Positions 1-9,400 of a stretch of 64,000 nt of DNA are shown in pieces. Below the pieces are notes generated by a model. That model searched no databases and had not been told where the DNA came from. It saw only the letters and a program-made list of their open reading frames with translations. The position numbers and the translations under genes are program-made. The stretch lies in assembly GCA_021018815.1 (NCBI GenBank), contig JAITYX010000003.1, positions 3,892,501 to 3,956,500 on the forward strand, given 5' to 3'. Position 1 is the stretch's first letter, and the number at the start of each line of letters is the position of its first letter. Source of the DNA: Talinum fruticosum (lineage: Eukaryota; Streptophyta; Magnoliopsida; Caryophyllales; Talinaceae).

Positions 1-239
1 AGCGAATTTCATGCATTGCAAGAAACATTTATACAAGAACAAAGTAAGATAAACTTAGAAAACAACTAGGGGATAAACTCCCTTAAACTAAACATCTGTT
101 TTTCTATCTTTTCCCTCCCCTATGCATTTCAGCAAAAATAACAAAATGAGGGAGGAAAGAACAAGTAAATACATAAGATGTTGGACAAAAAAAAAAAAAA
201 AAGAAAATAAAGAAAATTGAGTTTGAAATCGGGAAGGAG

Positions 240-377
240 GGGCGATCTATCGAGAAGTCGAAGATCGAGCCGTGCGCCTGTGCCTATATGCTTGAGTGGA
301 AATAGCTAGGCTAGGTGGCATCGGAATAGGTAGATCCGGTAATGGAGGGATACAGGTTCGTTGAACCAAAAGCGAGA

Positions 378-409
<32 letters not shown>

Positions 410-1818
410 AAAGACTGCTGCTGGCCGAGGTTCCGAGGCGGGGCCTTAGATTGGTGGACTTCGGTAGCCTCTTCGACGCACTTCGAGTGTGATTATAAGA
501 GATCACCTTAGGTTCTTTGTTGCCCTGGTCCTCAAGTTGGACAGCTGCATCCTCCTTTTCTCTTTGTTCTTCTCCTCCTTCAGCCTCTCCTTGTCCTTCC
601 TCTCGCTGCTTCTTCGGCATTTTCCGATTCGGACTCGGAAGAGCTGGAGTCCTCGGCTGCCTTTGATCTTCTCATGGAGGCGATGAATTTGATCATGTTG
701 TTGCTTGATCACCTCCTTGAACTTAGCAATCAGATCTTGACTTTGCTTGAGCTGAGCTGAGCCTCGAGCTCGAGCCTGGCTTTGCATCGGAGTTAGAGTT
801 GGGATGAAAGCACTGGAAAGAGCTTAGAGTTGATTTTAACTATAAAGCTAGAGAAGCAAGTTTGTTGGCCACCTTCTCAAGAAGCTCGATAGAAGTGTTA
901 GACAGAGAAGTAGAAGGTCCAACGGTGAGAAGTGAGACATCCGAAGTTGTCCGAGTGCGAGGAGGAGGAGGAGGAGGAGGTGGAGGTGGTAACTCGGACA
1001 AGTGAACCCGGACACCAGGCTTGACTTCTTGGTATCCAAGACCATTGAGGTCACTCATGCCAAGACAAACGGTAGGTTCCAAGAAGGAGTTGGGTCGAGA
1101 AGGTAGAGGGACCCAAATTAGTGAAAACAACGAGTGAGAAGAGCTCCAAAAGGATATGAAGTCTTCTTAGTGTTAGAAGGAATAGAGGCTATCCGCTCTA
1201 AGATGAATAGAAGAGGTCTACTTTGTAAACCTTGAGAATGTCATAGAGAACATTTAGAACTTTGGAGTTAGGGTTCTCTTTAGACGGGTAATAATAGAAG
1301 AACGTACTCATCGGAATGAAACACGAAGCCCGGCTTCGAGGTTATACGAGTCACGTGAAAATTTCTTCTCGGACTGAGGAGGTTCTTTAGCGTATTTGGC
1401 AAAGAAGTTATCAAAGACTTCATTGAAAGGAATTGGATGGGAGTTGAGAAAGAGGACTTCACATAGAAAAGTTTGTGATGTAAGGTAAGATTGATTCAAA
1501 CCTTACCCTGAATAACGAAGTGATAATATTATCGCTTGTCTGTCATGTTAGTATAGAACTTAAGCACAACGTGCGGGTAAATATACTCACGAAACAAAGA
1601 TAAGTGTACACACCGAGTGTTGAGGATGTGTCTCAACCAGGAGAATGATGTTTTTGGGAAGAATTTTTCGTCCATAATGAAGTGTTGGGCGACATTATGC
1701 TTTGGGTCTTCGATGCGGGCTCTTTGCCTTTGACCTTGTTTGGCCTCGGTTTGAGCGGGCTGAGTTCGGCCTTCGTGGTAGCCGATCCTCCTTCCACGGC
1801 AGATCCTCTCTTAGGCAT
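240..1818 (-). pseudogene. Envelope-like ORF of Copia-A, degenerate
   Basis: The ORF starts at an ATG complementary to 1816-1818 with MPKRGSAVEGG, the same opening as the copies at 13204 and 37730. It runs through a basic N-terminus, a central globular region, a Gln/Arg-rich coiled-coil segment near 660-790 (KFKEVIKQQHDQIHRLHEKI) and a Glu/Lys-rich segment near 500-620. Frameshifts split it into several pieces, and the stop codon shared by other copies is lost near 240. A GGA repeat encodes a proline run near 960-985. Envelope-like ORFs after pol are typical of Sireviruses; a role in membranes is not shown here, and I see no convincing signal peptide. Confidence 0.7.
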
Positions 1819-2100
1819 ACTTAGAGAGTAGAGAACACGAAGATCGAGAATCGAGAGAGAAAGAGAGAGTGAGTGCGAGAGTGAATGAACTTTGAGAGCA
1901 AAGAGAGCGAGGGAGTAAGCAATAAGTAGGTAAAGTAGAAGAAAGAAAGTGAAGCGGTGCTATTTATAGCGAGAAAAGGATTTTACACCGACTTTCGACT
2001 CGGTTACCAAGAAACGGTTATTAGACCATTAAGTCTCTCGAGTATAATGGCTAGTTTCTCTAACAACTTTCTTCCAACGGCTAGTTACGCTAATTGTTCG
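1819..2100 (-). promoter_or_regulatory. Internal promoter and leader of the Copia-A envelope-like ORF
   Basis: A TATA box (TATAAATA on the minus strand, 1961-1968) sits about 145 bases before the ATG and is followed by a CT-rich leader. Upstream, at 1980-2095, are AGCCGTTGG, AGCCATTA and AACCGTT motifs. The same arrangement occurs before the ORFs at 13204 and 37730. Confidence 0.6.
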
Positions 2101-2103
2101 CGT

Positions 2104-2104
<1 letters not shown>

Positions 2105-2134
<30 letters not shown>
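2105..2134. repeat. (AC)n microsatellite
   Basis: An uninterrupted AC dinucleotide run of about 15 units lies in the pol-to-envelope spacer of Copia-A. The corresponding place in Copia-B (38056-38073) has a GA run, so the spacer seems prone to slippage. Confidence 0.95.
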
Positions 2135-2136
<2 letters not shown>

Positions 2137-2379
2137 AGAGAGAGCTTTTAAAAAATTTATAATATTCTCCATATATCTAGAGATGATCACAAAATTTCGA
2201 TGTCCATTTTGCTAATACTCCGAGTCCGACTCAGTAAGATGTCTAAGTGACTCGGAACACACTCGGAAAATTTATAACCTATAGCTCGGTCTCATTCTCG
2301 TGTCAATTGATCCATTTGTTATCTACTCAAAGTATATAACAATAAATCTAAATAGAATAATTCATGCAATAACTTAGAT

Positions 2380-5160
2380 AATCATGCATTTAACATGCCA
2401 AGCTCATTCCTAATAAAGCAAAACTGATCTTTACTCGGAGACTTAGTGAAAATATTAGCTAATTGAAATTTTGTAGGAATAAAATCAAGTTCAATATCAC
2501 CTTTCTCAGAATGGTTTCTCGAGAAAATGATACATGAGCTCAATGTGCTTTGTCTTTGAGTGTTGAACTGGATTCTTCGTGATGCTTGGTTGAACTTTGG
2601 TTGTCACACTTGATTGGAATAGATGTGAATGATAATCCAAGATCCTTCAAGTGTTGCTTGATCTAGAGAATCCGAGCACGACAAGCTTCTTTGAGTGCCA
2701 GGAGATGAGTGATTGATCCGGAAATTGGATACTCTCGATGTGCTCTTTCTATCAACCTTGTATCCGAGCATAGTCGGCATCCGAGTATCCGAGTGAGAGT
2801 CGGTTCTAAGTCCTTTGAAAACCATAGACGAAGATTCTCGGTCCCTGTAAGATATCTAAAGATTTTCTTCACCATAGTGAGATGTGATTCCTCGGAATTA
2901 GCTTGAAATCTTACACAAAGGCAAAAACTAAACATGATATCCGGCCTACTAGATGTGAGATAAAGTAGAGATCCAATCATACCTTTGTAAAGTTTCGATC
3001 TACAACTTTACCTTTTTCATCCGAGTCCAGTTTTAAACTACTACTCATAGGTGTTCGCTGCATGCTTCACATCTTGTACCTTGTATTTCGTCAATAACTC
3101 CTTGGTGTATTTAGATTGATGGACATAGATTCCATCCTTTTGTTGCTTGATTTGCAGACCAAGGAAGAAATTAAGTTCTCCCATCATGCTAATTTGGAAC
3201 TCCTGTCTCATTAACTCGGAAAACTCTTGGCATAGAGTTTCATTAGTAGCTCTAAAAATAATATCATCAACATAGATTTAAATGATAAGAACATCGTTCC
3301 CCTTGGTTTTTGTGAAAATAGTTTTATCAATCTGACCTCTTTTGAAATCATTTTCAACCAAGAAACTGCTTAGTCTTTTATACCAAGCTCTGGGAGCATG
3401 TTTAAGACCATAACAAACCTTTTGCAACTTGAAAACATGATTTGGAAATTTTGAGTTTTCAAATCTAGGGGTTACTTCTTCTTGAATGTAGCCATTGAGA
3501 AATGCACATTTGACATCCATTTGATAAAGCTTGATGTTTATGCTAGATACAAATGCTAATAGTATTTTGATTGCCACAATCCTAGCAATAGGTGCAAAGG
3601 TTTCCCCACAATCAATTCCCTCTTCTTGGTTATACCCTTGAGCAACTAATCTAGCCTTATTTTTTACTACCAACCCTTCCTCATCCAGTTTGTTAGTTAA
3701 AACCCATTTAGTTCTTATTACTGGGCGGTCAGAAAGTTGTTTGGTTAGAGTCCAAACTTGGTTTCTTTCAAATTGATTTAGCTCTTTTCGCATGGCTTCT
3801 AGTACAATTTTAAGTTCGGTTAATGATATGAATGCTGAAAGTGCACATAGATTTTGTAAAGCGTAACGAGTTCTTACCCCATTGTTGATATCAAAAAGTA
3901 TGTTCTTTGGTGGGTGACTAGATGCATATTTGAAAGCTCTACCTGTCCTCTAGTTTACCAAGTTTGTTGGTTGAACAGGTTGATCTTCGGTTGGTTGCTC
4001 TTGCTGGGCTTTTGTATTGGTTTATTTTCAACATTCCGAGCTGGTTCTTCAACTTGTTCATTCCGAGTCATAGTATTCTAAGTTGGCTCATTCCGAGTTG
4101 CCTCGGTTCTTACGTTTTGACTCTTTACGAGTTCGGCTTTAGCAATGTTATCTTCATCTCCGTTAAGCTTGAGATCCGAGAAGGTCGATTCACTTATCCT
4201 GCCAAGATCAATCTCATCAAAGACAACGTGGATACTTTCTTCCACTTTATTAGTCCTTTTGTTAAAAACTCTATAAGTTTTACTAGGAGATGAGTAACCC
4301 GAAATATACCTTCATCCGATCCGGCATCAAACTTAGTCGAGATGTTCCTCACCATTATTATGCACATAGCATTTACATCCGAATGGTCCGAAGTAGGAAA
4401 TGTTGGACTTCCTTCCCTTGTACAACTCATAGGGTGTCTTACGCAGGATGGATCCGATGAGGCATCCGTTGAATGTATAGTTTCTTTGTATTGATTGCCT
4501 CAACCCGTAAATAGTAACGTAGATCATTTTCAATCATCATGGTCCTTCCTATTTCTTCAAGAGTTTTGTTCTTTTTCTCCACTACTCCATTTTGTTGAGG
4601 AGTTCTTGGTAGAGAAGTTGCGGGAGATGCCATTCTTGTCATAGAAGTATGCAAAGTCCGAGTAATCAAACCGCCTTCTATGGTCGGTTCGAATTCTTCT
4701 AATCCGAGTCCGAGACTCCACTTGAATTTTCTCGCAGATCTTAGTGAATTCTTTGAAGGGTTCATTTTTATTCCTCATAAAACACACCCGGGTAAATCGT
4801 GAATAATCATGAACAATAACAAGCACACATGATTTACCTCCTAGGCTTTTCACGAGAATTTCACCACACAAATTCATATGAACTAACTCAAGCACTTAAG
4901 ATGTAGACACGGTTTTGAGTGGTTTGAAAGATGATCCGACATGTTCTCCTTTTGTGCACGCATCATAAATTTTGTCTTTCTTAGATGCACGAGTTAGGTA
5001 AACCTGTAACTAATCCATGAGATATAAGTTTCTTGATGGTATGCATGCTAACATGATCTAGTCTACAATGCCATGTCCATGAATCATCATTCAAAGTTGT
5101 TTTTAAGCAAGATAAATTCTTACTAGAATATGCGAGAGGAACAATGTGATTAGATTTAGC
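2380..5160 (-). pseudogene. Copia-A pol: integrase, reverse transcriptase, RNase H
   Basis: Reading from 5160 down, the pre-integrase segment has DSWTWHCRLDHVSMHTIKK. The integrase core lies at about 4890-4440, with RIRTDHRR and NGVVEKKNKTL; the first catalytic position reads HMNLCG, so Asp is replaced by Asn. A 171-codon open stretch at 3278-3793 is the fingers-palm part of the RT (MDVKCAFLNGYIQEE). The YVDD box follows at about 3263-3274, just after a stop. RNase H runs to RNELGM near 2400. Many stops and frameshifts make the polyprotein dead. It lacks the protease because the element is cut at 5160. Confidence 0.9.
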
Positions 5161-5633
5161 GCCTTCAAGAGAGAAGATCAAAGGCAGCAGAAGACTCGGA
5201 ATCCTCCGAAACATTCGAGGAGTCCTCCAGCCCTTCTAAGTCCAAATCGAAGAAGTCGAAGAAGAAGAAGAATAAGGAGAAGCCAAAGGAGGAGAAGAAG
5301 AAAAAGAAAAAGAGGAAGAATTTATTCAGCTTGAAGACTAGTGCAACAAAGAACCTGAGGTGATCTCCTCGGATCATACTCGAGTGCCTCAAAATAGGCT
5401 GGTGAAGCTTGTTAATCCACGGCCCCGCCTCGGAATCACGACCGACTATAGTGTTTAAGGAAGAAGAAGAAGAAGAAGAGGATGATATTCCTTTGGTTCA
5501 TAGAACCGGGATTTCTCCACTTCCGGATGTACCCATTCTTCAGCCACCTCGCCTAGCTACATCAACTCAAGCTTATAGGCGCATGCGCACGGGTTGTTCT
5601 TTATCCTCGAGATAGATCGCCCCTCCCTCTTAA
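5161..5633 (+). pseudogene. Envelope-like ORF 3' fragment, Copia-P upstream unit
   Basis: The sequence enters in mid-ORF and matches the C-terminal third of the envelope-like ORF at about 14310-14766: a Ser/Lys/Glu-rich region and then ISPLPDVPILQPPRLATSTQ, ending at a TAA at 5631-5633. It is on the opposite strand to the Copia-A pol that it abuts at 5160. There is no start codon and no upstream part, so this is what remains of a preceding element unit that shares the LTR at 6119. Confidence 0.85.
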
Positions 5634-6118
5634 TTTTCTCAAACTCAAATTTCATTTTTTTTTCGTTTATCTTGTTTTGTCCAACATCTTTTGTAGTTAC
5701 TTGCTCTTTCCTCCCTCCTTTTGTTGTATTTTTGCTGAAATGCATAGGGGAAAGAAAAGATTGAAAAATAGAATAGATGTTTGGTTTAGGGGAGTTTTTC
5801 CCTTTGTTGTTTTTCCGAGTTTATTTTACTTTATTCTTGTACATATGTGTCTTGCAATGAATGAAATTTGCCCATTTCTCAGCATATCTATTTTTGAGTT
5901 ATATATTCCTTTGCTCGACACTTGACTCTTTAACATCTTTACTCCGATTACTTCAAGAAACATGTTCCGAGTTATACTTTGATATGAGTTGAACTTATAT
6001 AAATATCTTATGCTCGATCGATATTTTTGCTTTGATCAAATCTTTATGAAAACTTAACTCTTTGAACCGATGAGTTTCTATCTTAAGTATGGAATGCCTT
6101 TCATCAAAAAGGGGAGAT
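5634..6118 (+). other. Leader between envelope-like ORF and LTR, with polypurine tract
   Basis: No gene is present. The stretch is conserved in all family copies (1-235 and 35596-36088 reversed; 14767-15240). Purine-rich tracts occur at about 5750-5760 and 5798-5804. The final tract CAAAAAGGGGAGAT (6105-6118) directly precedes the LTR and is the expected primer for plus-strand DNA synthesis. Confidence 0.8.
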
Positions 6119-6982
6119 TGAAGACTCGGGTATAACTCTTTATCTCTCGTGAGTTTTGATTCTAAGTCATTCCGAGCTTTATAGAAGCTATTATCTAAGT
6201 TTTCAGTCTGTTCAAACCCGCTTAGAAACCAGCCTTTTAGCATAACATTCTTAACTGTGTTTCGACCTACTCGGACACAACTCGGAACTATCACATGAGT
6301 AAATAAACTCTAACATTTTTTATTCGAGTACTCGACTTCATGTTTTAAGTAAAAATGAATTACAACGTTAATTCTAATATCTACGTCGGTTTATCCATGA
6401 AGAATTATTTGTTTGATCAATTTTATGAATCCCGATATCTTATTCTGTTTAACTTGATCATTTTAAGGATTGATTCAAGATGGAATATGAACCTAATGGA
6501 TATTAGACTCATAAATTCCACTCTTTTAGGTTGAAGATAATTAAGTGTTTAATTACTCCGATTTTATTATTATTTGTGACTAATCTTGGACCAAAGTATT
6601 TTTATACTTTGAGTACACTTTAATTTGCTTTTGTAGGTTGTTTAAACAAGCCTAATCTACTTTTGAATTACAAAATAAAGCAACCGATTTGTAGCCGTTC
6701 AACACTAGCAGATAGAGATTAACCTTTTCCGAAGATGGCTCAAACACTCGTGTCAAGGTTGTTTGTTTGCAAAACCGGAAAACTGTAGCTTCGAGTCTAA
6801 CGGCCGTTTCGCTCCAGATTTCAATCATCACCAGATGATTGGACCATCTTTTGAGCCAAGGATCACTACACAACATTCACATCTCAACGGATCCTTTTCG
6901 AGTGACTCGGACGAGCCGTTACAACGGCTAATGAAGCTCACCAGTCCAAAACAAGTCTCAATGGTCATTTTGCCTTGGTGCT

Positions 6983-6990
6983 TATAAATA
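6983..6990 (+). promoter_or_regulatory. LTR promoter TATA box
   Basis: TATAAATA sits in the middle of the LTR. Upstream (6690-6930) there are several CCGTT/AACGG motifs. Matching boxes occur in other LTRs at 16113, 17410, 39198 and 46304 on the plus strand, and at 20536-20543 on the minus strand. The expected transcript start is about 30 bases downstream. Confidence 0.7.
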
Positions 6991-7160
6991 AAAGCCACTC
7001 TACAAGACTTGAAGATTGCTAAACACATTAGTTACCACTTACTTATTGCATTCTTATTCAATATTCAACTTACAACTCCTAAACTTTATTTTCTTACTTT
7101 TTGACTTGTAAAGAAAGTCTTGTAATCACTTCTACTCTTTACTTTCTTTCTAAGTCCCTT

Positions 7161-7222
7161 GACTGGGCTGTAAGGGTTAACTCAGCTTAGTTGTCGCTGA
7201 CTGTAAGGGTTAACTCAGTCAG
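7161..7222 (+). promoter_or_regulatory. Paired stem-loops in the R/U5 leader
   Basis: Two hairpins lie in tandem. The second has a perfect 7-bp stem, CTGACTG (7197-7203) with CAGTCAG (7216-7222), closing the 12-base loop TAAGGGTTAACT. The first (7161-7190) has the same loop and a stem that pairs GGGCTG with CAGCTT, using a G-T pair. The loop contains the self-complementary hexamer GTTAAC. Counterparts exist in at least six other LTRs here. Confidence 0.6.
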
Positions 7223-7554
7223 GAAGTACTAGATCGGATAAGGGAACTTCTAAGTTTAGGAAAACTTGTAAAAGAATTGTCTAATAGAGAAATTTTGGTT
7301 AGAGTTAGTCCTTTGTAATTGAGGATTCAATTAGTGGATTTGACTTGGTGCTAGGATTAGCATTGTCCGTGGTTTTCTGCCCAAGGAGGGTTTCCATGTA
7401 TTTACGAGTGTTTAACTTTCTGATTCTAATATAGACTCGGAATCTATTTCCTTTTCGTTACGTGCAAAAGAATTTGATTTTTCTAAAAATTATTTCATCA
7501 CCCTATTCACCCCTTCTCTAGGGTGACTTAATCTCTCCCGAGGAAAACCTTTAA

Positions 7555-7566
7555 TTGGTATCGAGC
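7555..7566 (+). other. Primer-binding site (initiator Met tRNA type), Copia-P
   Basis: TTGGTATCGAGC begins one base after the LTR. It differs by one missing base from the common plant Copia site TGGTATCAGAGC, which is complementary to the 3' end of initiator methionine tRNA. Confidence 0.85.
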
Positions 7567-7611
7567 CTAGCCTTTCAAGAGGATCCCACAATCCAAAAGT
7601 TTAAAGATCAA

Positions 7612-9400
7612 ATGGTTCGAACAATGGAGAGTTCGATGAAGCAAGATCATCCATCAGACTACCCAAGTTCAAGGGGTCAAACATTGCACACTTGGAAAAG
7701 ATGATGGAATGCTTTCTACTAGATAATGATGAAGAAGTATAGAACATCATCCAAAATGGGAACTTTATTCCAATGAAGATGGAAGGTGTTAGATTTGTGC
7801 CTAAAGAAAAGGGAGAGTACACTTCGAAGAGAATAAGAAGTTCATAAAGAACTTTAAAGCCATGAACACACCGATGTGTGCCATCAGCTCGAAGAGTACA
7901 ATAGATTGTCAGCCTGTGACATAGCCAAAGAGATGTGGGATACACTTGTCAACCCTATGAAGGAACCAGTCAAGTGAAGCGGGCAAAGATTAGCCAATAT
8001 CTTCACAAGTATGAGCTATTCAGAATGGAGCCAAAAGAGAACATCTCTTAAATGTATGCTCGGTTCACCGAGATTACCAATAATCTCAAGTCTTTGGGTA
8101 GAAAGATCTCTCACGAGGAAATGGTCGAAAAATTTTGAGAAGTCTACCAAAGAGAAGATGGGGTCCGAAGGTGGCAGCAATTGAAGAGGCTTAGAATCTC
8201 TCTCAACCGAAGCCCGATGAGCTATTGGGAAGCTACTTACTCATGAGCTGTACCTAGAAGAAGAGGATGTTGAGGTCAGCACCAAAAAGAACATTGCACT
8301 CGAAGGCCTCGGAAAGCAGGCGACAAAGTATGAGTTCCTCGGACTCGGAAGACGATCCCATGGCACTCATTACCCGAGGGTTCAAGAAGATGATGAAGTA
8401 CAAAAAGTTGCAAAAGAAGCCAAATGAAGAGTTCTACAAGAAAGATAAGAACGACAAGAAAGGTAAATACTCATTCCCTTCAAAGTTATCTTTAACGAAG
8501 AACTCCGGTTGGTTTGAAAGAGCACATAATCAAGGATTATCCAAAGAGAAAGAAGGACAGAAATAAGAAAAAGGCTATGATGGCAACCTCGAGCGATGAT
8601 GACTCATCCGAAGAAGATGGCTCGATGACTCAAAGTTTCTTATGGCACCGACGGACTCGGAAGTTGCATCCGAGTCGGACAGTAAGAACTCGGATACTGA
8701 GGAAACAAGTCCTCGGGAGGTAATTGAATACTTCCTTAAGTTTCCCAAAGTTGATCTTGTTAGATATATTTTTACTTTGGAACAAAAATCCAATTCCGAC
8801 TCTTCCGATTTTAAAGAACAGACTTGAGTCTCTTATTGCTGAGAATAATGTTTTGAAAATGAGTTAGAAAACTTAAGACAAAATCTAAAAGTACTTGAGA
8901 CCAGTGCTCAAGATAATGAGACCGAGTTTGAGTCACTCGTAACAAAGAATGAGCAACTCGAAAAGGAAGTTTAATGAGTCTCAAGGGTTGGTTTTAAAAC
9001 TCACTCAAGGTCGAAAAACCTTGATCTTTTACTTAGCTCTCAGTGTGTCTCATTTAGAAAAAAGGTCTTGGTTATAATGTCGAAGAGGAATCTAATTCCT
9101 ACACGGATCTTTTCAAAACCGATTCAAGAACCGTAAAGTTTAAGAAGGCTGAGCACAGTCCCATTAAATCGAATGAAAAGAGGACTGAGCGCAGACTCGC
9201 TTTATAGGAAAAATCCTTCTCCACCTATTTACAAAAGAAAATATTTTCAAAGAAAAGAGACACATACTCGGCTTTCTAAAAGAAGACTCGAAGACCAAAC
9301 CCAAAATTATTCAAATCTGGGTTCCCAAAAGTGCTCTTCCTCGGAGAAAGACCACAGTAAAGACAATTACTGGGTTTGTAAGAGGAAGTAAGAAGGGTTA
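7612..9400 (+). pseudogene. Copia-P gag
   Basis: The likely start is the ATG at 7612-7614, 45 bases after the primer site. The region reads as a Copia-type capsid (UBN2-like) in broken frames: EMW-type residues near 7930, then YARFTEITNNL-like and LSQPKPDELI-like text around 8050-8240. The zinc knuckle at about 8506-8548 has lost its cysteines (SGWFERAHNQG), whereas the copy at 49850-49900 keeps them. An acidic Ser/Asp-rich stretch (8590-8720) and a coiled-coil-like segment (8830-9000) follow. Stops and frameshifts are numerous. Gag and pol were probably one reading frame or adjoining frames originally. Confidence 0.85.

Larger units (their letters stand above)
1..5160 (-). mobile_element. 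Copia-A (Sirevirus-type), downstream half
   Basis: Read on the minus strand, this stretch holds integrase, reverse transcriptase, RNase H, a spacer with a promoter, an envelope-like ORF and the leader before the 3' LTR, in the order expected of a Sirevirus-type Copia element. The first 235 bases match the region just upstream of the polypurine tract in the copies at 5634-6104 and 14767-15240. The 3' LTR therefore lies off the left edge. The sequence stops abruptly at 5160 in the protease-integrase linker. The upstream half of the same element resumes at 18282, on the far side of a plus-strand insertion. Confidence 0.85.
6119..7553 (+). mobile_element. LTR 1 of Copia-P (shared by two units)
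   Basis: The LTR is bounded by a polypurine tract on the left and the primer-binding site on the right. It begins TGAAGACTC and ends CCTTTA, where other copies have CCTTCA, so the ideal termini are TGAAG...CTTCA. It holds a TATA box (TATAAATA, 6983-6990) and, about 180 bases downstream, a conserved pair of stem-loops. Because internal sequence is continuous on both sides with no target duplication, this one LTR is at once the 3' LTR of the truncated unit at 5161 and the 5' LTR of the unit that follows. Length is 1435 bp. Confidence 0.93.

Noticed and set aside
489..686. Plus-strand ORF with hydrophobic, Ser-rich text
   Set aside because: It is the reverse strand of the Glu/Lys-rich part of the envelope-like ORF; GAA repeats read in reverse give Phe/Ser/Leu.
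3964..4293. 109-codon plus-strand ORF, hydrophobic
   Set aside because: Antisense of the Copia-A integrase-RT linker; no independent support.
5165..5392. Minus-strand Phe-rich ORF resembling a membrane segment
   Set aside because: Mirror of the acidic envelope-like fragment on the plus strand; low complexity only.
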